A DNA stretch of 64,000 bases from Tubulanus polymorphus (lineage: Eukaryota > Nemertea > Palaeonemertea > Tubulaniformes > Tubulanidae). Position 1 is the first letter of the stretch; every line of letters begins with the position of its first letter. This document shows positions 23,391-36,900 of the stretch, piece after piece. The DNA lies in assembly GCF_964204645.1 (NCBI RefSeq), contig NC_134028.1, positions 19,442,153-19,506,152 on the forward strand, written 5' to 3'. The translations under genes and the position numbers were made by a program. The notes under the pieces were generated by a model that worked only from the letters and a program-made list of their open reading frames with translations, searched no databases and was not told the DNA's origin.

Positions 23391-24614
23391 CACGTCGAAC
23401 ATGCAGAGCAAAGAAGGACCTGCGACAACAGATATGCTTGAATAAATAATCACGTTTAATTACTACAATTTAACTCCAGAGATGTCATCAGACCGATGAC
23501 CAGTCTCAAACTGGATCTGTTGCCGCCAAAAATCATAATACAAAACCGCACTGTAGATGGCAGCACCTAATAGCAAATCTCCCGGCCACATCAATCTTCA
23601 TTCGGAGCTATCCTTTATTGCTTTAGTCCGCGCTCCGCGTTGTTAGGTTTGACATTGCACACAGTAAACATACAAAATGGCAGCCGATGAAATGTCATTT
23701 CATGGAACCTGGAAGGTAATTATTGAAACGTAGCGACAAATGTACTACTTAAATCAACAGTGAATCAATTAATTAAAGTGAATAATTAGTATATTCATAG
23801 AATCAGAAATGAATTCAATCATGACATGGAATCAAATAAGGTGTAAATAGCCTTTAATCACCTGACTGAGCAGTGCTGAGTCGTGAGTGAGGTAACGACA
23901 ACGTTGATTATATGGACGAGTCATTATTAGTCAAGCACCTGCTAACAACTCTAACAAAAAGTTTTTAGAGGGAACCGTAACAACGACTGGTATCCAGACT
24001 AAGGTCACGTCTGAATGAATGATAGACTCGACGACGACTATTAGTCTTAACTTAGTAGCTCACACATCTTCCCACGGCCACGACAGGGATTCGCTACACT
24101 AAGCCACATAGGAACCCCTGCCACAGTAGACCGAATGTTCAGGTACATGCGCAGCGTTGCCGCACGAAAACTTGTTGCACCAATCAGATTGCTCGGTGTG
24201 TGTAATCGCTTAGGTAAATTTCACGGAAGAACTATAGTCAGTAACCTGTCTGTGGTTTATTTTCACGATCGGATATTTTCACAAACCACAGTCAGGAATG
24301 GGAAGGTCATTTTTGTATGAGATCTTCGTCAGCCAATTTGACTGACGAGTAATTTGCCTGGCATTTCATTGTCTCTTAAGATATCCGTGAATAGAAAGTA
24401 TATTTTTGAAGTGTTACTTTTTTCAACCGTGTTTTGGCCCTTGTCATCCCTAACGTTGGTATAAGCTCATCCGATTATAAAAAGCTTACCACCAACGATT
24501 AGGTAACTAACTAGGAAGAACTATAGGCCTAAATGGTTAAACCCTGGCTAAAATGAAACGGATATCCGATTGGCTGATCATGTATCATGACATCATGTAA
24601 GCTGCACTCAGTTT
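23391..24614. other. intergenic DNA with a possible first exon
   Basis: No ORF of note. At 23678 a strong start context (CAAAATGGCAGCC) opens MAADEMSFHGTWK and reaches a donor at 23716. Inverted repeats are seen at 24248-24296 (CTGTGGTTT...AAACCACAG). Nothing else is recognised. Confidence 0.35.
23678..23715 (+). other. candidate first coding exon of the double-BTB gene
   Basis: ATG with good context followed by 13 open codons and GTAATT. In the frame of this ATG the exon ends in phase 0, which does not join to the exon at 27490 (phase 2 needed). The internal ATG at 23702 (MEPG..) ends in phase 2 and does join. Either the latter start is used, an intermediate exon is missing, or the exon belongs to another gene. 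Confidence 0.25.
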
Positions 24615-24720
24615 AATGTGGCAGGGTTTCGTACCGTGGAAATCTCGATGCCACCCGGTTCAATTCCCTGCCGCCTAACCGGGGGAGGATGCCTCACAGC
24701 ACTCACTTGACACTCGTCTC
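24615..24720 (+). repeat. tRNA-related SINE-like sequence
   Basis: GGTTCAATTCC matches a Pol III B box, and GGCAGGG at 24619 can pair with CCCTGCC just after it, as an acceptor stem would. The T-arm pairing is poor, so it is not called as a tRNA gene. It is followed by low-complexity CTGACC-rich sequence to about 24980. Confidence 0.3.
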
Positions 24721-26529
24721 ATCTGTCACAGAAACTGATCAGCTCCTCTTTAGTTTCTGTCAGGTAGCCAGTACAGTAAAAAAGCCTGAGAGAGACGGAT
24801 GACCTCTCCCTGACCATTATCCCATTCCATTCCTGCGCTGCAGTCTCCCACACAGCAGACCAACATGACCAGGCGTCTCGCCAACTCTCACAGTCGCAGG
24901 CCCTCTTGCATTACCTGACACTGACCCTCTCCCAGGCAGTGAACCCACCTGACCAATTCCTTACTCTCAGACCCCCTGATCAACCGCTTCTATATGTAGA
25001 CCTGTTTTATTCTATGTATGTATGTATTTGATGTTATTTACAGATAGTCGAATGTGTTTCGTTAGCTGGAAATGTTGAACCTACAGGAATAGAAGGGTAA
25101 AAACTGACCGACCACTGCACTAATAAGACCCGCAGGGACTTGTCACAATTAATAGTGAATGAATAAAACCAGGATAAATGACCAACTCCATTATCCCTGC
25201 AGGCTATAATAAAAACTAAGTGTCTACACTGCCAGTACTGGTATCCCCTTCAAGCCTACCGTACTCAGAGTGCCGTTAAAACAAAATGACCTTTTTTTAC
25301 ACAAGAAAATTAGGGCTTAGTGTCTGAAGGATGAGAACAGGGTCCAGAGGGTGAGGGTTTAGTGTCTAGAGGGTGAGAATAGGGGGTTAGGGTTTGGATT
25401 TGGTTATGCATTATAGCCTATTAGGGTAAGGCTATAAGTAGTTTAAAATGTTTTAGATCCGTCAGTGGCCCTGATGGCACCCTGAGTCAGAGAGTACTGC
25501 GTAAGTACTTTCGTGTTTGCGTGTTTGAGTCCCAATTTTCGACCGGTGCCGGCACTGTAGAAATCACGATCTGAGTACCCATTACAAACTTTTAAAGACA
25601 GTGGCAACTATGCACGCGCGAGTTCTGATAGTTATCGCTGGCAAAATTAACTGCATTTCTGAAGCCGTAACATCTTACCGGTTATTACTAAAATATCATT
25701 AGTAAAATCAAAATTTTGTTGTATCATTTTGTTTAAAAAAATTGCGAATCAATGATATAAAATAAGTATGGGTAGTTTAAAAAAAATCATTTCCAATCCA
25801 AAAATTATCTTTTTTCGCCATTGATTGTCAATTTGTAATGTTAAAATCACCTGTTTCTCCGTATTCCGACGATGATTACATGGAAATAGAACTACCAATC
25901 AAAAAATTGTCATCAAACGGCAAAAATATAAGTCATATACTACAGAAAAACCAAAAAATATTGACTTGGTTTGGAAAAAAACATATCACTTTTTAGCTCC
26001 AAAAACACCATTTCGCGGATTCGATGAAAACCTGTCAAGGTTGGAAGAAATTGGAAATTCACTCCAAGACAGCAGATTCCGTTTGATGAATCTGATATGA
26101 ATGAAAACTTCAGAACATTTCAAACATTGTTTCTCGCTGGTTGTGATGGTCTATCTAAAATAAAAAAGTTTTACACAGGTGAACGTTTTTAAGTCACGTT
26201 TTTTCTAATAAGAAAAAAACAATCACTCCATTTTGAAAAATAATTGCTACGCTTCAAGGTCGGCAACAATTGAAAACAAATTAATGGCAGTCTGTGCAGC
26301 GGCCAGATATTAAACTATTATGACCGAAATAGTTGGTAATGCGGTACCGGCACTGTAGGCACGGTGTAATAAAAACAGCAGAAAGTCTTCTAATTTGTAT
26401 CAAAGCTCATTTCATGTGAATCGATTGAGAAGTTTTGGAATTACCGTTGAAGTTGAGAGGTCATTTTCAGATTGACGATTAGTTGCCACCTTGTTTTATC
26501 ATACAGGGATACTGGGGCTGCCGGATGGT
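24721..26529. other. repeat-rich intergenic or intronic DNA
   Basis: Contains GAGGGTGAGGGTTTAGTGTC tandem-like sequence at about 25320-25400. Two short open segments are seen at 25838-26000 and 26038-26177; the second ends ACACAG before GTGAAC and could be a decayed exon (IPFDESDMNENF, FLAGCDGLSKIKKF). Neither is recognised. Confidence 0.3.
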
Positions 26530-27375
26530 CATAGATAGATATATTTATTTTGCACTGTAGTTACAAGTATAAACTTACAAAATTAATTAACATATGTAAT
26601 ATATTTTCAGTAATAAATTTCAAAATTACAGTGCTGGGATGCATCACGAGCCTAAGAGGCTGTACTCAAAAGAGGCAATGAACCCATGATATGAAAATAG
26701 GGAATTACAAATGGGAATGTGGTGAAATGAGATGAAATGATAATGAAAGTGAAATGAGCAGTATCAATTAGCCTAGTTGAAATTATAGTTACTTCAAGTT
26801 TTTCAGAAATTATTCGTATGATCGTTTTAATACCTTGATATTAACTGTTTTTTAATTAATTTAACAAAACTACCTATATTCTTTGCATTTCTAACAGAGG
26901 GGGAGGTGTTTTGCCAAAGAATTGGAGTCCTTGCTAGAAACGATTCGTTGAATAAAGCTGTTTTATGTTGAGTGGTTCTTGGGAAATTTCTTCCTCATGT
27001 ATTATAATTGTGAAGTAGTTGTGTTGGTTGAAAGAGTTGGAGAATGGGTCCAGGGAGAGATTTATGTGTAACATTATATGCAAGTTTGGCGAGTTCCTGA
27101 ATTTAACTGAATTAAGTCAACAAATTTTAGATTGTTATACTTTTTATATAAGATAGTGGTAGGTGCATTATATTTTGCATTGCCGATATAACGTAAAGCT
27201 CTGTTTTGCTATAAGCTAATTTGTGACTGTGATAGAAGTCATTTGTATATATAAGGAAAAGCAGTGGTCCAAGTACTGAGCCTTGTAGCACGCCATAAGT
27301 AATATTTTGTAGTTTTGACTTTGAGTTCCCATATTTTACGTAACATTTTCTGTCATTGATACTGGTTTTATTCAT
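26530..27375 (-). pseudogene. non-LTR retrotransposon (Jockey/L2-like) 3' fragment
   Basis: The minus strand at 27375-27127 codes GVLQGSVLGPLLFLIYTNDF, the conserved RT block of non-LTR elements. Downstream, with several stops, come LARTPILWQN and FVKLIKK, as at the end of such ORFs. The fragment ends in TCTA-type short repeats at about 26530, a usual LINE 3' end. The catalytic ADD box is not visible, so it is dead. Confidence 0.75.
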
Positions 27376-27489
27376 TCACTAACAATTGTGACAAGTCCCT
27401 GTGATAAGACCCGACCCTACTACTGTCTCAGTCAATTACTGTCAATTGATGATTTTTTAAACGATTATTTTTTTTTGTTTGTTATTTAG

Positions 27490-28674
27490 AACTGAATTTA
27501 TTCTCGATGAAAATGGAGATATAACATGGAAAATATCCCACAATGCTGAGTTCATGCCGTTTTTTAATTGTGAAACTTATGAAGTTTATTCGCCAACTTT
27601 AAGAATGTTTGGACATTTCTATTCGGTGATGAATGTCATTGAATTCAGGGTAAGTAGTCATCAATCCTCTGTCTGAACCTAGTTCCACAGTTCTCGGCCC
27701 TGTTCCTCACTTTCAGGATTTTAATTCTGACCTCCCTCTCCGCCGATGGCTAAGATTTTGTATCTTTATTTTGTAGGTTGAAATCTCTGATGATTTAATG
27801 TTATTAACCTATGAGAGATGTTGTATGTTACAATGCCAAAAGGTCCGTTCACAATTTCAACTGAAGAAACTAAATAAGACGCAAAGTTTTCCAAATGTTA
27901 AATCACTTTTATTTATGTTTAGGTTTTTACATGTGACTCTAAAGAGGAAACACCGTTTTCATTTCTACAAGCGAAGGACGAAGGCTATTTTTCTGATTTA
28001 GTCATTACAGCTGATACTGGAAAACAGGTATCTATCCAACTGTGTGCAAGGATGATTTTATACCCACAAATGTGGATTGTTAACGGTTTGAGTTTGTATT
28101 TTCCAGTTTAACGTACATAAAACAATATTGATGTTGAGCTTACCGAAGGTGGACTGGTGTAAAACGCCAACGCCCCTCACCGGGTTACCAGAGAATGTCT
28201 TGCACACTGTTATACATTATTTGTATGCCGAATGTTTACCTAAAAGTTTGACGGAAGAAACTGCGAAATGCTGCGTTAAGTCATTATCAAAATTATCAGG
28301 TTTTACGAAATTAACCGATTTGTGTGAAATATTCCTGAAAAACACGGCTGTTAAATTACGTAAGTTTCACTTCAAATTTACAGTAGTATCCTGCTTAATT
28401 TGGAACATTTGGGACCAACAAAATTCATCCAGTTTATGGGAAATCCCCATTAAAAGTTATTTTCTTGTATATTGAACAAATGGATTGCAAATGTTTTTGC
28501 AGATTAGATGAAAATCCGAATTAAGCCGATCCGGATTGTTTTGACTGTATCTCAATGGTCAGTTTGTGATTTGTGGTGAAGATATTTGATTTTTTACAGA
28601 AATCACGAGTCTAATGAATGAAATGCATTCATGCGTAGATAGAATCATTGATATGTTCAATGGAAAAGTTGGTG

Positions 28675-28705
<31 letters not shown>

Positions 28706-31700
28706 GGGGGAAGAAGAAAGTCTCATGGCAAATCCTGCTAAATTGTGTTATATATTAAAACAAGCAATTAGAGAAATGACTGTCGGTAAGAAATGCCCCT
28801 TATTCCTCCCCAGCACCCAATCACCTTCCGCCCGACTTTTTTCGCCTGCCGAAGTGTTCTGAATATTATATCTCTATTTTCAGCTGGTGCTAAATTTCTA
28901 ATTCTCTGTGATTTATTTACGAGGAAAAAAGCTCAGCTTTCACGCGATGAAAGGAATGATATCATCAGATATTCAAAATCAAGGTTTGTTTATTTCTGTA
29001 CCAGATAAAACTGTAAAATATTCTGAAATTCATCTGTTAATTGTAAACGAGTTTTGATTGTGTTTTTCAGAATTCCTGTTTTTATGAATCAATTACTGAA
29101 ACTGATCAGTGTTTGCAAACAGCACGCAAGGTCTCTATCAGCAAGTCAACGATATGAGCTGGCGACTTATCTAGTACCAGAGGTCAGTTTAATTACGCTT
29201 TGCAGGGACAAATCAAATGGTGAAGGAAAATGGATGTCTGCTTAAAAATTGGAAAAATTTGAACATGTTGTTAGAAACCATGTCATGTCAAAAAGTATTT
29301 GGGTCTCCCATCAATGCTATGTACTGTGGTGCTCAGAATTGTCTTAGATTTGATACTTGGTACATGTAGTTGGTTACCTTTCAGTTCGTGTTACGTTTAG
29401 AAACAGTTGATACCGTTACGATGAAGTCTAATAAATCTTATGCACAAGCTCTATATATTAAAAGTTTAAGATATTTCATTTAAACCAGTCAAATTGTGTA
29501 TCGCTTACGTTATTGTAACAACAAGAATCATTGATGTAATTTTTGATGTAAAAAGTGAAAAAAAATATCTGAAAAATCCTGGTATTTTCTTGTGAAAACT
29601 TGTAAGAATATGGAAATATGTGAAACTCCCAAGAGTTCATTCATCTGATTCCTGACCTCGTTTGATCACACTCGGTTTATCTAGACCTGGTCAATCTGTT
29701 CAGTTTTATTAGATCATGTATGTTTTATTATCTCTAGATTGAAAACACGTTAGAAATGGTTTCCAAATTCATATTAGAAACGAAAACAGCTTTAGAGCAA
29801 GTGATCAGCAGCACAAGTAGCAGCCAGCGAGAAAAACACGAAACTAAACCCGATAGTAAATTGAAGAAACCTCGAGTCGGGGACGTGCTCGGCAAAACGC
29901 TTAAACATGTAACAATTCTTGCACTTTATGTCAATCGAAACTGATATTGTATACACAATTGTATTAACATACACGAGATAAATTGATGTATGATTGATTG
30001 ATTTCAAGGCTTTACACATGAAAGAATTAATGAGATTGAAAAACTTTCATGAGAAAACGTCGGAAATTGTCATCAATTTAATGATGAAAAAGTGAGTATT
30101 TTACTCATATTTGTCTTGCAATTTAAATCAATTTCACCGTACATAAGTAAATTTCTAACTGTTTTGAAAATTTTAGAGAAAGTTTTACAACGATGTCTGA
30201 AGGAGAGAAAATTAGATTGATTTCGCGTAATTTAGAGCAACTCGGAGAAGAGGTAGCCCCCTTCACCCCTGAATCTCTACCCGCTGTCCCCGGTATGTAT
30301 TCAATGTATTGTTGTGTATTTTGCAGGTTCTATTATTTTTTTCAATTCGAGTTGAAGAATTAATGGCAGCACTAGACGAGAAATTCTCGTGGAGAGAATG
30401 GAAATATTTCTTCAAACTCGGCACGTCTAAAGTCGTAAGTTTGCGCCCGTTGGTGACAGGTTGCTGAGGGTACATACAATGCCCACGAGTGATAGTTGTC
30501 TGTTTTATTTTTGTAGGCTTGGTTACTGAGTAAACTGGTGTCGAATAAAGAGAATTTACCGGTTCAAACGATGCTCCATGAATTGATAATGCTCGTTCAT
30601 AGAGATCAGTTAACATTATCGCTAGTGACACTAGGTTTAGTAGAACCCACTGAACCTACTCAATATAACTCTCAACCTACTCAACCCATCATTCACACTA
30701 CTAATCATGCTGTAAGTATCCTATACAAGTGCTCCCTACTGTGTGCTTTATGAACTTATGTATATTGTATTTCACAGTTAAATGCAGTAGAATCGTTGTG
30801 TATTCCGCCGCGACCAAGAGACAGTCGTTTAGCTCAATCATCATTAAATCTACTGCGAGATGCACTTTATACTGATATGCTGTTTGAAGTCGTTACTATA
30901 ACAGGTAAACATAATGTGGAGCAAGTTCCACAGTTAAATGGGCTAGTCCTGAAGATTGAACTAGGCCAAGCCCTTGTGGTTGAATAATAAATGTAAATGA
31001 CAGATATCATTTATATAGCGCAGGTATCCTAAACGGAGTCCAGTTCTAATGCGTTCCAAATTGGTATTATTACCCCCAGCTTATAACTCTATTACATGTA
31101 TCAGTCATCTCTCCCTGGGGAGGAGTAACACCCTAGCAACTACTAGGCGCTCAAGAGTCATCTTTCAGGCTAGGTACCCATTCACTCCTGGGTGGAGAGA
31201 GGCAATGCGGATAAGTGTCTTGCCCGAGGACTCTATGGTGACGTACAGGGTTCGAAACCCGCAACCTGTCTTCCCAGAGTTGAACGCTCTAACCACTCTC
31301 CCACTCCGCTCGTTGGTTGAACTGGCACGTGCTGGGTTGAACTGGGGATAGATCTGCTGGTTGAAATGGATGTAGTCCTTCTGGTTGAACAGGGACTAGC
31401 AGGGACTGCTGGGTTGAACTTAGAACCGGGGCTTGTTGAATACTTCTGTATTTACATCTTATGTATTTGTAGATGATGGAGATACAATAATAGATCACAA
31501 TGTAGATGGTGCTACTCCAGTTACTCGTACAGATAGAGAAAGGGATATCAATGTCCGCAGAATCCCGGCCCATTGCGTTATAATAGCAGCACGCTGTGAT
31601 TGGTTCAGACGAGCTTTACTCAGTGGTATGAGGGAATCAATAGACAAGTGAGTCACACTTCTGCCTTCTCCCTGCTTCCCCCTCTAACTTCTCGTTCCCT

Positions 31701-33297
31701 ATCAATGTATCGACATTGTATATTGTATTTTACAGGAAGATCGTTGTACATGACACAAACCCAGTTTTATTCCAGATGTTTCTGGAATATTTATACAGTG
31801 GTCAGTTAGATATGAATGAATTAACTACTGAACAAATGGTTGATATGTTACAGTTAGGAGATAGATATGAGGTATTTATGACTATTGCTTGCTTGTCACT
31901 GGTCTCTTCTCTGGTCTCTCTCATTGATCCCTCGCCTCTAACTGGTCTGTTTCTCTTCTCACTGACCTCTCTTTCCCTTTTACAGTTCTCTTTCTCCTCT
32001 TTCACTGGTCTCTCCTCTCACAAGTCTCTCTCTGCACTGTACTCTCTTCACTGGTTGCTCTCTACTCTGACTTGTTTCTCTCCTTTCACAGGTCTCTTCT
32101 CTTGCTGGTCTCTCTCCACTCTCACTGGTCTCTTCCCTTTCTCACTGGTCACCCCCTCATCTCTGCCTCTCACCGGGCTCTTTACTTTTTCTTCACCGGT
32201 CTGTCTCCTCTCTCTCACTGGTTTTTCATTTCACTCGTCCCTCTCTTCTCTCTCTCATTGGTTTTTCCCCTCACTGGTCCCCGGTCCACACAAGGTTTAT
32301 GTATGTTATTATCATTTGTAGGTTGATAGTTTGAAGTTTATTTGTGAACAGAGTCTTAAACACCGCTTAGATGAAGAAAATGTATTGTTCTTATTGAGTC
32401 TCGCAGATCAGTATAACGCTAAAACGCTGAGGGTAAGTTACAGCACTTCACAGAAAGGGGCAGAATTAAACAAACCAGGGGTTAGGGAATGGAGATTTGA
32501 AGATCAAGGATCATGATATTTGACATGATGTGATTATTTGATATTTTTCAGGCGGCTTCTTTAACATTTATTTCTGATCATCCAGAAACTTTACAGAGTG
32601 AAATATTCACCGATCTACCAGAGCATTTACAAACTGAGGCTGAAACTGCTATAGGGTGGCCGGGGTAAGTCTCAAACAGACTAGTAGAGGGATTAGGATG
32701 GACTAGGTATACCAGAGTGTACAAGGGCTTCTATACCGGGTTCTAGGCGTATTTCAGAGAAAGACCTTCCATTAACTTGGTTCTAGGGGTATTTCGAAGT
32801 AAGGGTTTCTATCAGTTATAAGGGTATTTCAGAGTAACTGGGTGGGTTTTAACGGTGTTTCACATGTAGTGCAAGGGTTTGTGTCTACTGGTTACGTATA
32901 TTTTGTAGACTTGTTTCTGGAAGTGCTCATGGTGAAACCACTCATAGTTCTGTATCAAGTCTCAGTGAAGCTGGTATAAGTGACGTGTTAGATCAGGTAA
33001 TTATGTTACACACATCCCCTGTCCCCTCTTTCTCCCCCTCTCTACTCTCTTTGTTTTTCATTAAGTCTTTTATTTATTAATATTATTATAATAATATTAT
33101 TATTGCAGCGTCAGTTCACGTCGTCAAGCTCCTCTGATGAAGCTGGTTTCATGGAAGATTCAACTCGTTTAGAGACGTGTATTTCAGCATTAAGAGATAT
33201 AGTCGGCGATGATGTTCCTCGTGATGAACTCGTGAACATTGCTTTAGCAGCAGACTATGACACAAATAGAGCTCTAAATTTCTTCTTTTCCTCCTGA
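27490..33297 (+). CDS. double BTB/POZ protein with C-terminal HBS1-N/UBA-like domain
   Basis: Nineteen exons join in phase with GT-AG splice sites: 27490-27649, 27777-27842, 27923-28027, 28107-28359, 28600-28785, 28884-28983, 29071-29182, 29738-29908, 30009-30091, 30177-30252, 30327-30434, 30517-30711, 30778-30904, 31473-31647, 31736-31871, 32322-32432, 32552-32664, 32909-32996 and 33109-33297, giving at least 850 residues; the start codon is uncertain. An N-terminal beta-rich region (GDITWKI) leads to BTB1 (YFSDLVITADTGKQFNVHK...VIHYLYAECLPKSL), a helical middle region, BTB2 (IPAHCVIIAARCDWFRRALL...MFLEYLYSGQLD) with a BACK-like tail, and a last 45 residues (LETCISALRDIVGDDVPRDE) resembling the HBS1 N-terminal/UBA-like fold. 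Such proteins often act as Cullin-3 adaptors; that role is inference. An AATAAA lies near 33632. The family name is not known to me. Confidence 0.88.
31010..31320 (+). repeat. SINE-like dispersed repeat in an intron
   Basis: Starts near TTTATATAGCGC and contains GGTACCCATTCACTCCTGGG, GTGTCTTGCCCGAGGAC, GGGTTCGAAACCCGCAACC and GCTCTAACCACTCTCCCAC. This order is familiar from short interspersed repeats of marine invertebrates. It lies between exons at 30904 and 31473 of the double-BTB gene. Confidence 0.55.
31885..32285 (+). repeat. pyrimidine-rich TCACTGGTCTCT tandem in an intron
   Basis: Degenerate tandem copies of TCACTGGTCTCTC with strong C/T bias on the plus strand fill the intron between exons ending at 31871 and starting at 32322. 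The ORFs reading through it (31716-32321) are artefacts. Confidence 0.8.
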
Positions 33298-33970
33298 TCT
33301 CAAAATACAAATCGAACAACAGCGGCAACAGTGACAGCAGTTACACCGGAATGAGCCCTCAATGAAACCAGGAGTTCACTCCCACGTCCCTGCTGAAACC
33401 TAAGGCTCCAGTGATAAAGCGGTCGTCCGTAGTGTAAATATTTTATCAACTCTAAAAACAGTTAATTTAAAATCATTCCTTAGATTTAATGATTAGTCCC
33501 TATTGATCCTTCCTCTCCATTTCGATGACTGACGAGAGAGGTGGAACCTCACTGGTAGGTGTATGTATCGAAGGTACTTGAGTGAATGGCAAAATGTAAA
33601 AAATGTATATAAAGTTGTAAAATGAAATTGTAATAAAGTTGTTTGTGATAAAATGTGTAAAAAATATTCATTCATTTTTCAATTTAGAATTCTGTATAAA
33701 CTAATTCAATTACAGCAGGGATCTCAAATAAAAATTCAATCCCAATTTAATGCTAAAGTTCTTTAGTTTGTTTGGTTTTGTTTGCGTTGACGAGGAATTA
33801 AAATGACTGAGTATTACTCAATGAAACGAGAGCTGTCGTTAACAAAACAGGTCCCGACTGACTAACGTTCCTATTCCACTGCCACATATAGTACCAGTAT
33901 ACACAGTACTGCGCTGTCATTGTGTTACTATGTTCAAGATATGTAGGATCGAATTCATGGCGAAGGCAAA
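33298..33970. other. 3' UTR of double-BTB gene and intergenic DNA
   Basis: The stop at 33295-33297 is followed by AATAAA near 33632 and CAAATAAAAATTC near 33727. The next gene starts at 33971. No other feature is recognised. Confidence 0.5.
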
Positions 33971-36900
33971 ATGAGAGAATTGAGGATCATTATACATCGT
34001 GTTTTATTGATCTGTTTATGTTTTCCTGGTGAGTTCCAGTCCACAATCTTCTCGCTCGGTATCCAATCAAACAAATTGGTAAAATGATAATAGGGAATTA
34101 GACTTTAAGAATTTCGGTAGAATAAGAAACGTGGAAACGTTTTATATAAATGAGAACTTAAAGTTTAGGAAAAGTGTCTAGAATATTAGATGAGGGGCTC
34201 AATCTCAAAAGAGGACTAAATACGACCGAGAGGGTTCAGTATCAAATGAAAGGACTGTGATACAGGACCCAGTTCCACAGTTCTTGATTAACTTTTAACT
34301 CAGAGGTAAATTCCCTATATCAGACTTAGTTTCTGAGTTAAAAACTAACTCTGTGCCAGATTCAATCAAGAACTGCGGAACGGGTCCAGGTGTATCAAGT
34401 GAGGATTTCGTAAATGTATATATTGAATTGAGTGGCATTTTTCTCTGGGACCTTTTCTATTCAAATGAATGCTTTTTTCTGTATTGAATGAGGATATGAT
34501 GAGGGTCATTTTCTGTATTGAACGAGGGTTATGTTGTGTGGGACATTAGGTTTTTTTTCTGTATTGAATAAGCGCTCTATGAATTTTAAGGCATTACCTG
34601 GTATTTCTAGTATATATGTATATGTATGTACGTATGTGTGTATAAGGCACTAGGAATGCGGACACCACTTGATCGAGTGTCGTCGTCTTAAATTAATATT
34701 ATTTATTACTAAGCTGAAGTCAACAATCACAGGTAGGGCGGGTTTTACTAAAAACTTGAGTCTTTTCTGTCGACGGTACAGAAGATTCGCCGAATTTTTT
34801 CTTTATACATGTTTTTCTACATAATAGATATATTTTTGTACGTGTCCCACCCGAACCAGTTCACTTCTTTAATTACCAAATCGCACGAGGCCTATACTTA
34901 AGAACTTGGGCAACAAAGATCTTTTCTTTCCGATTGTCAGCATCTGACCCTGATTGATAAAACAAAGCGTGGGTGTGCGCAGATAATACACTAATCAAGT
35001 AATAATCAAATATTTCATAACAGAACTATACAACGCAGTGGTAAAGAACAGTTAAACTGTCTGCCACAGGTTAAGCGGTGTGGGTGACGAGAGTCTTTGA
35101 AGGCTTCAATGACTCTCAGGAAACACTACAGAAATGTAATTTTCCATTAGCAATTTTTCCAACCACTCTTCTACGTGGTTTTTCTCACGAAAAAGTCACG
35201 GCGATTTGTCTGCGTGTTTAAGCTTTGTCACCCAGTAATTTTTGGTAGATTTTTACCACAATGAAACGTTTTAAGTGCCTAAGATGACTTAATGTAATGC
35301 GAACGCATGTACTTTATACTATAAAACGTCCCCTGAAAACATCGATTTTTTTTTCTCATCGACGTGTTTAAAGATCAATTTGTTGACCGGATAAAGGTTA
35401 GAGCTCGGGCCGAATATGGGGCGTTCTTGGAGTTTGAAAAAACATTGGACCCGTTCATCGATAGTGGCCTAAACATAATTTGCCGCATCAATTAACAAAG
35501 ATCACTCATTGGTGACATTTTATCGTTAGTTTTCGTTCAAAATATGCCTTTGAAAATTACTGGATTCGAAACGAAATCGTAGTGATATGAAGCAATAATT
35601 TGTTAAACTTGAAAAATGTTCAACCAATTTCGCCCCAATATGTCAGACTCCAGGACTCTAAGATTTACGCGTCCTGTGACTTTTCTGTGAGAAAAAAAGT
35701 TGCAAAAAAGTCGGCAGAAAAATTACCCACCTGGAAATAACTTTTCCGCGGAAATAGAAAGTCATACAATTGGTTCGAGTGGCGCAGTCAAAAGTTAGAA
35801 AATTTGACCACGCCCTCTCTCATATTCTTAACTTCTTACAGGTGTTTATGGTATGGAAGATGTCACGGGGATTATAATTGGTTGCTCAGTCGGTGGTTCG
35901 GTGTTTATCGCTATTCTCATATTCATTACCTATTATTTCTGCATGTAAGTATCTTTTATTTACAATCATTGCAAAAATAGGAGATAGAAATTTGAATGTG
36001 AAGACAGATAGTACTTAATACAGTATAGGTTATTTTGATTTCAGTGAAAATCGTTCGCTTCCACGTTAGCTGTGAAAGCTCGTATTTTCGATCCTACTCT
36101 GTCATCTCACTTTCTCATTTCACACTATTGATTAATAACACAGTTCCAATACTATTCTCATTGCGCTGCAAACTTAACAAATTATCCAGATGCCCAAAGA
36201 CACTATCCCTTGAGGCCAAGCCCCTGCACCCGGAAAAGTTGGTTGTCTAGGCGGTTTGACCAAAAGGTCTGAGCCAGATTAACCAAGTTACGGCCCTTCA
36301 AAGTTGATGCCTAGTTTCTCACCCAAACCTCTTTTCTAGACATGACGAGGGCGGGCGAGCGAATTTATTTGTTTAGGAGCTTTATTTTCATATTGTCCAA
36401 GGAGACCAGGGCGGGAGGTTTTTTCCTTCTAAATCCAAAATTATTCACCGTATAATACTTATATGAGACGAGGGCGGGAGTTTTTCAGAATCTCGATCCC
36501 TACGTGGACAGAACCAAGAAATTTGAATTATTCTCTTAATCTTAAACATCTGAACCACATAATTTCAAACAAATGCAGTATAAAATGGCATATAATCTCC
36601 ACGGTCACGCCCAAACATTTTGTGAATGGATGGGAATGCCATCCTTATTATCATACCTAAGGCTATAAATCGAATAGACCAAAGAACACTATGCTAATTT
36701 TTCTCTTGATTGACTGGTTTATTAGAGTACAACTCACTGAAGGTCTCTTCTACTCGGTTATTTTGACTTGCTCCGGCCAGTTCATCATAGGTTCAAATTG
36801 AAATGATCAGTAAGTACATTACTAATTACACAATACTGATTATCGTTAAAAGTGAAATGCATAAAAAATATTACTGTATACAATGCATCAGCACGCGCGC

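Noticed and set aside
23678-23715. First exon of a fatty-acid-binding protein (FHGTWK resembles the FABP start)
   Set aside because: FABP first exons extend further before the first intron, and no following FABP exon is visible.
24615-24720. Functional tRNA gene
   Set aside because: A B-box-like motif and an acceptor-like pairing are present, but the T stem does not pair and no anticodon arm fits.
25320-25400. Interstitial telomere-like GGGTTAGGGTTTGG sequence
   Set aside because: Only a couple of loosely matching units; more likely part of a GAGGGTGAG repeat.
31716-32326. 201-codon ORF inside the BTB gene region
   Set aside because: Only its first part is an exon; the rest is a pyrimidine-rich intron repeat.
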